Source: JAVBOP01 sp031550405
Lineage (GTDB): Bacteria; Bacteroidota; Ignavibacteria; Kapaibacteriales; UBA2268
Assembly: GCA_031550405.1 (NCBI GenBank)
Contig: JAVBOP010000095.1
Coordinates: 1 to 13,739 of the forward strand
Length of the DNA: 13,739 bases
Direction of reading: 5' to 3'
The notes under the pieces: model-generated
What the model was told of the DNA's origin: nothing
What the model saw: only the letters and a program-made list of their open reading frames with translations
Databases searched by the model: none
Shown here: piece after piece, positions 8,121 to 13,715 of the stretch
Position numbering within the stretch: the first letter of the stretch is position 1
Layout: the number at the start of each line of letters is the position of its first letter
Translations under genes and position numbers: made by a program

Positions 8121-9152
8121 ATGAGCTTTATTAACTTCTTCAAATATTTTAGTAATGACCTTGCTATTGACTTGGGTACAGCAAATACTGTTATTTGGAA
8201 GAATAGCGAAATAGTATTAAACCAACCGTCAATCGTGGCTTTTGACAATACCAGCAACAGGATTATTGCTATTGGTTCCGATGCTCAAAAGATGATAGGA
8301 AAAGCCCATAAGGATATTAGCATTATCCGCCCAATGAAGGACGGCGTTATTGCCGATTTCAACGTTGCCGAAGGTATGCTGCGGGCATATATTAGCAATA
8401 TATCGGGTAATTGGGCAAGGCGCATTATTGTTTGTGTGCCGTCAGGCATTACGGAGGCTGAGAAGCGGATTGTCCGCGATAGCTGCGAACATGCAGGCGC
8501 AAAGGAGGTGCATCTTATCGCCGAGCCGATGGCAGGTGCTATTGGCATTGGCTTGAATGTGCTGGAGCCTGAAGGCAATTTGATAGTGGATATAGGCGGT
8601 GGTACGACCGAGATAGCCGTAATTGCGCTTGGTGGCATTGTTTGCCACGAATCTATTAAGATTGCAGGGAATACCATGACCCATGCCATTTTGCAATACT
8701 TTCGCAACCATTATAATCTTGGAATAGGCGAGGCTACCGCTGAAGGCATTAAAATTGCAGGCGGTTCAGCCTTTAAAATGGATAAGGAAGTCGAAGTTAT
8801 GGTTAAAGGTCGGGACTTGGTCAACGGCATACCTAAACGCATTGATGTATCTTCAGTGGAAATTCGCGAAAGAGCTATTGAGGATCCAATATCAAGAATC
8901 ATCAGCTCAATAATAAATCTTTTAGTCAAAACACCACCAGAACTTGCGGCAGACATATATGATAGAGGAATATGGCTTTCAGGCGGCGGTGCGTTGTTGA
9001 AAGGTTTGGACAAGCGAATTGAAAAAGAAACCAATCTAAAAGTTAGCATTCCCGACGAGCCCTTGCTTGCTGTTGCCCGTGGAACTGGCATAGTTCTTGA
9101 CAACTTACGAGAATATAGAAATGTATTAATCAAGCACATTCCTTATTTATAG
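8121..9152 (+). CDS. mreB: Rod shape-determining actin homologue MreB
   Basis: A 343-residue bacterial actin that polymerises under the inner membrane and positions the elongasome. The nucleotide-binding elements of the actin/Hsp70 fold are in order. Phosphate 1 is AIDLGTANT (D17). The connecting segment is IAEPMAGAIGIGL, with the catalytic-type glutamate E135. Phosphate 2 is VDIGGGTTE (D157-E164), and the adenosine motif LSGGGALLKG is near residue 290. The N-terminal MSFINFFKYF is amphipathic and could be the membrane anchor. Full length for the family. The usual partners mreC and mreD do not follow; a small membrane ORF and a DUF374 gene do. It may therefore be a stand-alone copy or a paralogue. 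Confidence 0.95.
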   Translation: MSFINFFKYFSNDLAIDLGTANTVIWKNSEIVLNQPSIVAFDNTSNRIIAIGSDAQKMIGKAHKDISIIRPMKDGVIADFNVAEGMLRAYISNISGNWARRIIVCVPSGITEAEKRIVRDSCEHAGAKEVHLIAEPMAGAIGIGLNVLEPEGNLIVDIGGGTTEIAVIALGGIVCHESIKIAGNTMTHAILQYFRNHYNLGIGEATAEGIKIAGGSAFKMDKEVEVMVKGRDLVNGIPKRIDVSSVEIRERAIEDPISRIISSIINLLVKTPPELAADIYDRGIWLSGGGALLKGLDKRIEKETNLKVSIPDEPLLAVARGTGIVLDNLREYRNVLIKHIPYL

Positions 9153-9184
9153 CAGGTATTCCACTTATCCAGCTTTTTTATTAT

Positions 9185-9322
9185 ATGAAAGAAATGGCAG
9201 CGGAGGATATTCCTGCCCCTTTTGCAATAGCAAAGTTTAATAGAGCAATTAATTTTTGCTTGGTTACGGCAATTTATTGCAGTATAATTTCGATTTTTTA
9301 TAGTTTTGTATTATTAAAATGA
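9185..9322 (+). CDS. Possible 45-residue single-pass membrane protein
   Basis: This ORF runs from ATG 9185 to a TGA at 9320-9322 that overlaps the ATG of the next gene (ATGA, 9319-9322). It encodes a short polar N-terminus (MKEMAAEDIPAPF) and one hydrophobic helix from about residue 21 to 44. The frame is open back to 9119, inside the mreB 3' end, but has no earlier start codon. No Shine-Dalgarno sequence is seen, as is common here. In its favour are the coupled junction, the clean transmembrane pattern and the absence of other coding in the gap. Against it, the segment is short and AT-rich DNA readily gives hydrophobic ORFs; a probable promoter for the next gene lies within it. I do not recognise the family. 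Confidence 0.4.
   Translation: MKEMAAEDIPAPFAIAKFNRAINFCLVTAIYCSIISIFYSFVLLK
9277..9308 (+). promoter_or_regulatory. -33/-7 promoter before the DUF374 gene
   Basis: TTG (9277-9279), a 21-base spacer and TAGTTTTG (9301-9308) fit the Bacteroidota promoter well. The -7 box ends 10 bases before the ATG at 9319, so the message would have a leader of only a few bases or be effectively leaderless. Confidence 0.5.
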
Positions 9323-9900
9323 AAGTTATATATAGCATAGGTCAATACCTGATCAGAGCTGTTGCTTGTACTTGGAAAATAAGCATAAGTGCGCAATTAC
9401 CTGCAAAACCATCGGTTATAGCTTTTTGGCATGGAGAAATGTTGCCTGTGTGGAAAATATTTTCCCGAAAAAATGCCACAGCAATAGTCAGCTTAAGCAA
9501 CGACGGCGAAATATTAACAAGTTTATTGAAAAAGTGGCAATATAAATTAATACGGGGTTCGTCATCAAAAAATGGATCGAAAGTATTGTCAGAAATGGCT
9601 AATGTTTTACAAAATGGCATAGTTATGATAACGCCTGACGGACCGCGCGGACCACGTATGCAATGCAAGCCGGGTGCATTGATAGCTGCACAAAAAATGC
9701 AGGCGCCTTTATATTTTATACGATGCAGTATTCATTATAAAAAAATATTTATTAAAAGCTGGGATAAGTTCGAATTTCCGCTTCCATTTTCTAAAATAAA
9801 AATTAACATATCTGAACCAATGTATCTTTCATCCGAACTTGATAGAGAGGCAATGCTCGATAAAATGAAAGGAATTGATTTGCTCTTCGGGGAAAAATGA
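9319..9900 (+). CDS. DUF374 lysophospholipid acyltransferase-like protein
   Basis: A 193-residue protein of the DUF374 family, related to the PlsC/LPLAT acyltransferases and often found near lipid A or LPS genes. Family landmarks are FWHGEMLP (36-43, with the H38 that aligns with the catalytic histidine), SLSNDGEI (58-65), IRGSSS (78-83), ITPDGPRGPR (104-113) and SWDKFEFPLPFSK (147-159). The hydrophobic N-terminus may associate with the membrane. The biochemical substrate of the family is not well defined; acyl transfer onto a lipid or sugar-lipid acceptor is inferred from the fold. The start overlaps the stop of the preceding micro-ORF, and the stop (TGA 9898-9900) overlaps another ATG at 9897. 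The size is slightly below the usual 200-230 residues. Confidence 0.88.
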   Translation: MKVIYSIGQYLIRAVACTWKISISAQLPAKPSVIAFWHGEMLPVWKIFSRKNATAIVSLSNDGEILTSLLKKWQYKLIRGSSSKNGSKVLSEMANVLQNGIVMITPDGPRGPRMQCKPGALIAAQKMQAPLYFIRCSIHYKKIFIKSWDKFEFPLPFSKIKINISEPMYLSSELDREAMLDKMKGIDLLFGEK

Positions 9901-10006
9901 AAAAAAAATCATAATTATAGAGATAATTTCATTGCTTTTTTTTTGCTTTTCTTTTGTGTCGTTTCTACTTTTAAAAGCGGATATACTAATATTGTGTCGG
10001 TTTTAA
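9897..10006 (+). pseudogene. Frameshifted stub of a possible signal-peptide or membrane-protein gene
   Basis: ATG 9897 overlaps the DUF374 stop (ATGA) and is followed by nine consecutive A residues (9900-9908). As written it codes only MKKKS before a stop. Shifting frame within the A-run joins MKKK to a hydrophobic segment (IIIIEIISLLFFC, then SFVSFLLLKADIL) that runs to TAA at 10004-10006. That looks like an N-terminal signal or anchor with no mature domain behind it. DUF374 genes are sometimes followed by LPS-transport genes such as lptC, but nothing diagnostic remains here. T-rich DNA can produce such a segment by chance. The following 10007-10075 carries a small G/C-rich patch and no gene I can support. 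Confidence 0.25.
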
Positions 10007-10081
10007 CGTACCATGTGAAAATCTGCCTGAACAGTCGAGCGCCTCGTTGCGCCTTATGGTGGGGGCTTCAAAAAAAGGGTA

Positions 10082-10112
10082 TTGTAAAATATAGATACAT
10101 TTATTATATTTG
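10082..10112 (+). promoter_or_regulatory. -33/-7 promoter for the transposase remnant
   Basis: TTG (10082-10084), 20-base spacer, TATATTTG (10105-10112): an excellent consensus match, 32 bases before the ATG of the transposase remnant. It may belong to the left end of the insertion sequence itself. Confidence 0.5.
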
Positions 10113-10144
10113 TAATTATTTAATATTAAGTTGTTTATAAATAT

Positions 10145-10388
10145 ATGAGTTATCCACGTTGCTACAGTATAAATTAAAGTTAAACATGGTTTTCTTCGTG
10201 GTCGTCAGCGCTATCTTTGCAAAGACTGCGGTTTTAACTTTTTGCTTGAGAGCAAATCTAATGCTAAGTCCTTAGAAACAAAGCGATTAGCGCCTGATAT
10301 GTATTTGGAAAGTTTAGGTTTTCGCCAGATTGATATAATATTAAAAAATATTCATAATATTGTTGCGGTGGCGCGAGCGTTGGTTTGA
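10145..10388 (+). pseudogene. Broken N-terminal fragment of an IS1-type transposase
   Basis: From ATG 10145 the frame gives MSYPRCYSIN and then stops (TAA 10175-10177). Skipping one base there restores a second frame reading KVKHGFLRGRQRYLCKDC, then GFNF and later LETKRLAPDMYLESLGFRQI. This is the zinc-finger plus helix-turn-helix N-terminus of IS1-like (InsA-type) transposases, where one expects a CPxCGS...GRQRYxCKxCG pattern. The first cysteine of the finger is replaced by tyrosine (SYPRC). The recognisable part fades near 10350-10365, and the rest of the frame to TGA 10386-10388 runs antisense through the 3' end of yigZ. No catalytic DDE portion follows. It is a dead remnant of a formerly mobile element. 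Confidence 0.75.
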
Positions 10389-10966
10389 GTTGTAATTCGA
10401 TTAATGAAGTGAGTGGACAGTGAAATTGGCAGGTTGGCAATGATTTCAACAGCTTCCGAATATTTTTCCTCAAAAGAAACAGCCATTTCTTCAAGCAATT
10501 TTTTGACAACAGATAATTCTTCGTATTTGCAGTTTATTTTCACTTGTGTAGTGCGGTAAATAATTTTTTTTTCACAAATATTTAAAACAGCTTCTGCAGC
10601 ATCAGAATATGCACGAATCAATCCGCCAACACCAAGTTTAGTACCACCAAAATAGCGAGTTACAACAACAATTATGTCTGTAACATCAAACTTTTGGATA
10701 ACACCCAATATGGGTTTGCCAGCTGAGCCGCTTGGTTCGCCATCATCTACCGCACGAAAAATATCTCGCTTCCAACCTATTTGGTATGCAAAACAGTTAT
10801 GAGTTGCATCAAAAAATTCGGCTCGTATACGATTTAGAAATAGCAATGCCTCATCAATCTTAGCAACGGAAGCTGCTGTCGCAATAAATTTTGATGCTTT
10901 AACTTTTATCTCATTTCGCTGTATCTCTTTAATTGTATAATAGTTGTCAATGTTTTTCATATACAT
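10352..10966 (-). CDS. yigZ: YigZ/IMPACT family protein
   Basis: A 204-residue protein of the UPF0029 (IMPACT/YigZ) family. Eukaryotic members regulate GCN2 signalling, and the bacterial role is not settled (RNA or ribosome binding has been proposed). The N-terminal domain shows KASKFIATAASV (23-34), THNCFAY (55-61), DDGEPSGSAGKPIL (74-87) and the signature TRYFGGTKLGVGGLIRAY (103-120). A smaller C-terminal DUF1949-type domain occupies about 140-204. ATG 10966 is used here; ATG 10960 is an alternative two codons in. The C-terminus seems complete, so the adjacent transposase remnant has probably not truncated it. Upstream, TTTATGA and TCATAAA (10972-10978, 10987-10993) flank a T8 run, of unknown meaning. 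Confidence 0.92.
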   Translation of the reverse strand: MYMKNIDNYYTIKEIQRNEIKVKASKFIATAASVAKIDEALLFLNRIRAEFFDATHNCFAYQIGWKRDIFRAVDDGEPSGSAGKPILGVIQKFDVTDIIVVVTRYFGGTKLGVGGLIRAYSDAAEAVLNICEKKIIYRTTQVKINCKYEELSVVKKLLEEMAVSFEEKYSEAVEIIANLPISLSTHFINRITTQTNARATATIL

Positions 10967-11008
10967 TGCAGTTTATGATTTTTTTTTCATAAATACTGTT
11001 GATATTAT

Positions 11009-11036
11009 AAAAAAAGCCTGCAAATATGAGCAGGCT
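11009..11036 (-). terminator. Intrinsic terminator of the L31-S18 operon
   Basis: On the minus strand AGCCTGC, an 8-base loop and GCAGGCT are followed directly by a T-run (plus-strand A7 at 11009-11015). This is a textbook rho-independent terminator, 18 bases after the rpsR stop. It also insulates yigZ from the operon. Confidence 0.85.
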
Positions 11037-11053
11037 CTTTGTAAGGTAAATTA

Positions 11054-11395
11054 TTATGCCAAATCCTGAGCTACGAAAGGCAGCAACGCAAGATGCCGAG
11101 CATATTTTATTGCCTTTGCTACTTGCCTTTGTTGATAAGCATTTACTCCAGTAATCCTTTTAGGAAGAATTTTCCCTTGATCATTTGTAAATCGAGTTAA
11201 TGCTTTCCCATCAAGATAATCGACAACTTTCCGGTCGCTAAGCGGATTTACTTTCTTTTTTTCAACTCGCCTATTATTTTTATTTGGCCCATTAATGCCA
11301 CCCAATTGCATTGGATATAAGGAAGAGTTCGCATTTAAGCGGTTGGGATTGTTGTAATTATAGTTATTACCATTGTTCCTGTTGTTAAAAGCCAT
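11054..11395 (-). CDS. rpsR: Ribosomal protein bS18 with Asn-rich N-terminal extension
   Basis: The conserved S18 core, which binds the platform of the small ribosomal subunit with S6, occupies about residues 57-107. It includes VVDYLDGKALTRFTND, GKILPKRITGV and AIKYARHLALLPF. At 113 residues it is well above the usual 75-90. The excess is an N-terminal tail of about 50 residues whose first 25 contain 12 asparagines, with no cysteine anywhere. The ATG at 11395 shares one base with the L31 stop (TAATG) and has a strong Shine-Dalgarno sequence (GGAGG at 11404-11408, 8 bases upstream), which is unusual in this window and supports this start. In many bacteria rpsR lies between rpsF and rplI; here it follows rpmE instead. 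Confidence 0.93.
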   Translation of the reverse strand: MAFNNRNNGNNYNYNNPNRLNANSSLYPMQLGGINGPNKNNRRVEKKKVNPLSDRKVVDYLDGKALTRFTNDQGKILPKRITGVNAYQQRQVAKAIKYARHLALLPFVAQDLA

Positions 11396-11631
11396 TATTT
11401 TTTCCTCCTTGAATCAATAATATTTTGAGCTTTTTCAGCTCTTTTCTTAAATCTATCAACGCGTCCGGCAGTATCCACAAGAACTTGTTTGCCAGTATAA
11501 AATGGATGCGATTTAGAATCAATATCAAGCACCATTTTGTCGCTTTTATAGCACGAGCGAGTTTGGAATACTGTACCATCAGTCATTACAACCTCTAAGT
11601 TGTGATAATAGGGATGAATACCTTTTTTCAT
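11395..11631 (-). CDS. rpmE: Ribosomal protein bL31, zinc-ligand-free form
   Basis: A 78-residue L31, a large-subunit protein at the central protuberance/subunit bridge. It has MKKGIHPYYH at the start, HPFYTGKQ (42-49) and VDTAGRVDRFKKR (52-64). The cysteines that bind zinc in the classical form (a CxC near residue 16 and a CxxC just before HPF) are absent; only C27 remains. This is therefore a C-minus L31, expected to work without zinc. It lies between a 56-codon gene (15 bases upstream) and rpsR (one-base overlap), which makes a three-gene operon. Confidence 0.93.
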   Translation of the reverse strand: MKKGIHPYYHNLEVVMTDGTVFQTRSCYKSDKMVLDIDSKSHPFYTGKQVLVDTAGRVDRFKKRAEKAQNIIDSRRKK

Positions 11632-11646
11632 TTTAGTTACACCAGT

Positions 11647-11817
11647 TTAGTTAATATCAATTTTATCTATTTGCGAAATATCGTCTATTCTCACCATTTT
11701 TTCAAGGAAACGAACTGACCCGATTTCGCTTGTATAACCCTTTATAACCTTAACAGATACGTGGTCATCTTTTTTCTTTGCTTTTGATTTTTCTGCAAAT
11801 GTTTGTTGTTTTGCCAT
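11647..11817 (-). CDS. Small basic protein, first gene of the L31-S18 operon
   Basis: A 56-residue protein that I do not recognise with certainty. It begins MAKQQTFAEKSKAKKKDD, strongly basic, and continues with a VSVKVIKGYTSEIG segment and an acidic-hydrophobic tail ending IDKIDIN. The ATG is the first after a good -7 element (predicted leader about 28 bases), and rpmE starts only 15 bases after its stop, so it is very likely expressed. Size, charge and company suggest a ribosome-associated protein. The pattern (MAK, basic stretch, VKVIK, short loop with G, then FLEKMV) recalls the small DUF4295 proteins found beside ribosomal genes in Bacteroidetes. That resemblance is an impression and not an alignment. 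Confidence 0.75.
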   Translation of the reverse strand: MAKQQTFAEKSKAKKKDDHVSVKVIKGYTSEIGSVRFLEKMVRIDDISQIDKIDIN

Positions 11818-11851
11818 TTGTAAATTATAATGTCAATATTTAAACGAACTA

Positions 11852-11859
11852 CAAATATA
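11852..11859 (-). promoter_or_regulatory. -7 element (TATATTTG) of the L31-S18 operon
   Basis: The minus strand reads TATATTTG, ending 34 bases before the ATG at 11817. A T-rich tract sits at the -33 position but there is no clear TTG. Confidence 0.55.
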
Positions 11860-11919
11860 ACACTATTTTCATAAATAAAAAAAACATTTTTAGCTATGCG
11901 AGTAAAAAAAAATATTTAA

Positions 11920-12873
11920 TTATAAATGTTCGGGGTGGTCGCCGATGGACTGTCCGACGTAAATGCCTGTAAGCATGGTGAATACAAAGGCTTGTATAAA
12001 GGCTACAAGCAATTCCAATAGGTAGATAAACACAGAGAACGGGACAATTGCCGAAGCTAAAACAACATTCTGGAAATAAAATAATAAGCCTAACAAGGCA
12101 AAAAGAACGATGTGCCCAGCTGTCATGTTGGCGAAAAGACGTATTGTTAATGAAAATGGTTTTATTAATAATCCCAAAATTTCTATCGGTATCATGATTG
12201 GAGCAAGCAATTTAGGAGCACCGCCAAGCAAATGTTTAAACCAGTGCCCGATGCCAGAATATTTAATTGCAGCACCATTTATAACAAAAAAAGCAACTAT
12301 TGCCAAAGCGGCTGTAACAGGTATTGCGCTTGTTGCTGTGTGTGCGCCGGGCAATAATCCTGTGAGATTTACGACGAGAATAAATATAAATGTCGCTATA
12401 AAATAAAAACCCAGCGAATCGGCAATTTTTTTCGACGGCATATTCGGCACAACAATTTCATCACGAACGTATATAATGATTTTTTCGACAGCATTTGCCA
12501 AAAAGCCTTTTGGCGGCTTATTGCTTCCCAGTCGTGATTTTTTGCCAATTACTCTGAAAACTGCCAAGATAAAAATGATTGCAATCCATTGAAAAGCAAC
12601 CAAGTTAGTAACAGAAAGATCTAACGCAGGCTTAGCTCCATTATCAGCACGCACAATCTCATGGTTAACCTCCTTGAACATTCCGGCATTTTCCATAATA
12701 TCGGCATTCAAATAGGCATGAATCCCGTCATCTATAATTATAATTGGCAGATCGCATACATGATAAGGACCGATATAAAAGCCATTATGGTCGCCAAGAT
12801 TAGAAAAAACCTGCGAAAAAACATCCTGATTTTCTGCCTGAGGCGCCGATTTTGAATGGTTTGCATTACTCAT
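11920..12873 (-). CDS. atpB: F0F1 ATP synthase subunit a
   Basis: A 317-residue membrane subunit that forms the proton (or Na+) half-channels against the c-ring. The essential arginine is R245 in KPFSLTIRLFANMTAGH, and Q294 in AFIQAFVF is the partner glutamine. About five to six hydrophobic segments are visible from residue 90 on. An N-terminal region of about 85 polar residues before the first helix is longer than in E. coli, as is common in Bacteroidota/Chlorobiota. The positions equivalent to E. coli Glu219 and His245 are H254 and E287, that is, exchanged. A CAGGT Shine-Dalgarno-like sequence lies 6 bases before the ATG. Two small ATP synthase accessory genes precede it, but no atpE follows. 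Confidence 0.95.
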   Translation of the reverse strand: MSNANHSKSAPQAENQDVFSQVFSNLGDHNGFYIGPYHVCDLPIIIIDDGIHAYLNADIMENAGMFKEVNHEIVRADNGAKPALDLSVTNLVAFQWIAIIFILAVFRVIGKKSRLGSNKPPKGFLANAVEKIIIYVRDEIVVPNMPSKKIADSLGFYFIATFIFILVVNLTGLLPGAHTATSAIPVTAALAIVAFFVINGAAIKYSGIGHWFKHLLGGAPKLLAPIMIPIEILGLLIKPFSLTIRLFANMTAGHIVLFALLGLLFYFQNVVLASAIVPFSVFIYLLELLVAFIQAFVFTMLTGIYVGQSIGDHPEHL

Positions 12874-12938
12874 AAAATTACCTGCACATATAGAATTATG
12901 AATTTTTTTTAATAAAACGTCTGTTTATATTTATAACT

Positions 12939-13187
12939 TCAAAGATTTTGAACACAAAATAACAGTGAAATGAAATATGATTTTGTGCCGACCAATTCGG
13001 TTTTTACTAAAATGAGTGAAACCAACAATAACAATAAAATACGGATAACGAAGAAAATCGTAACACGTATTAATGCCGATTTTTGGGCGCATAATATTTT
13101 ATAAACGATTTTTACGGCTATCAAATAATTTATCAGGCAAATGGCGAATGCTGCGATAAAATCTACAAAAATGGAAATGCTATTCAT
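12939..13187 (-). CDS. Small membrane protein, AtpI/AtpR-like (ATP synthase locus)
   Basis: An 82-residue, almost wholly hydrophobic protein with two to three predicted helices: about 5-33, a second around 40-61 that contains FFVIRILLLLLVSLIL, and a weaker one near the C-terminus. Its sequence is not diagnostic. The call rests on position between atpZ and atpB and on size, matching the AtpI/AtpR assembly or cation-handling proteins found there in many operons. Its ATG overlaps the end of atpZ by 8 bases, so the two are probably coupled. A 65-base AT-rich gap precedes atpB, in which I see no -7 element. Confidence 0.65.
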   Translation of the reverse strand: MNSISIFVDFIAAFAICLINYLIAVKIVYKILCAQKSALIRVTIFFVIRILLLLLVSLILVKTELVGTKSYFISLLFCVQNL

Positions 13188-13428
13188 CAGACTTGTTTTT
13201 GCTTATAGCCTTAAAAAAATTATAAAATCCAGCAAAAAATCCAAAAGATGTAAAAATCAAAGTAAGAGCAGGAGTCATATCAAATTTCCTGTCAAGCCAC
13301 CAGCCCAAAAGTACGCAACCACCAATCGTTACAGCAAGTTGTAACCCAAGATTCAAATAAGGAGCTATTTCCTTATAAATTTTTTTATTTTCATCTTGCA
13401 ATTTTTTCTTATTATCTTCCTGATTCAT
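13180..13428 (-). CDS. AtpZ/AtpI-family F0F1 ATPase accessory protein
   Basis: An 82-residue protein with a charged N-terminus (MNQEDNKKKLQDENKK), then two membrane helices (about 24-45 and 54-76) separated by LGWWLDRKFD. The glycine-rich first helix followed by GWWLDRKF, and a second helix with FGFFAGFYNFF, are the hallmarks of the AtpZ (PF09527-type) family. These proteins are encoded at the head of ATP synthase operons and are implicated in c-ring/F0 assembly or divalent cation uptake. I chose ATG 13428 over an in-frame TTG at 13443. It is the first gene of the minus-strand atpZ-(AtpI-like)-atpB block. Confidence 0.85.
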   Translation of the reverse strand: MNQEDNKKKLQDENKKIYKEIAPYLNLGLQLAVTIGGCVLLGWWLDRKFDMTPALTLIFTSFGFFAGFYNFFKAISKNKSDE

Positions 13429-13431
13429 TTC

Positions 13432-13439
13432 CAAAAATA
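13432..13439 (-). promoter_or_regulatory. TAnnTTTG element abutting the atpZ start
   Basis: The minus strand reads TATTTTTG, ending 3 bases before the ATG at 13428, with no -33 partner seen. If used, it would place the transcript start at the ATG. It could be coincidental. The rest of 13444-13607 contains a C-rich tract (13529-13541) and no gene. Confidence 0.3.
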
Positions 13440-13607
13440 ACAAAAAAACTCTTGATGTTGAGCGTATAAAATAAAATTTAACATAATGAGCTTGTGTGAA
13501 AATGCAATATTCATCTGTAATTTCACTTCCCCGCCCTCCCCAAATTCCTTGAATTAAATTACCTTATGATATTTCAAAAATAAAAATTTTAAAATCGAAA
13601 AAAATAT

Positions 13608-13639
13608 TTTGGTGACAAAATAAAAATTTACTATGTTTG
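13608..13639 (+). promoter_or_regulatory. -33/-7 promoter for the gene at the right edge
   Basis: TTTG (13608-13611), a 20-base spacer and TATGTTTG (13632-13639): the best consensus match in the window. It would give a leader of about 70 bases before the TTG start at 13716. Confidence 0.65.
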
Positions 13640-13715
13640 TAGTGTAATTGCCATAATTGTCAAAAAAAACAGTTGCGGAGATTATAATTTCCATGTAAAA
13701 CTAATAGGAGACAGC

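Noticed and set aside
8285..9139. Antisense open frames over mreB, including 140- and 142-codon frames
   Set aside because: They are antisense to conserved MreB motifs and have no family resemblance.
9196..9217. Terminator-like hairpin after mreB (GGC, bulge, AGGA-TAT-TCCT, GCC)
   Set aside because: It has a five-base bulge, a weak T-run, and sits inside the candidate micro-ORF.
9943..10140. 65-codon open frame after the DUF374 gene
   Set aside because: It starts at a TTG, has no recognisable motif, and runs across the G/C-rich island and the transposase promoter.
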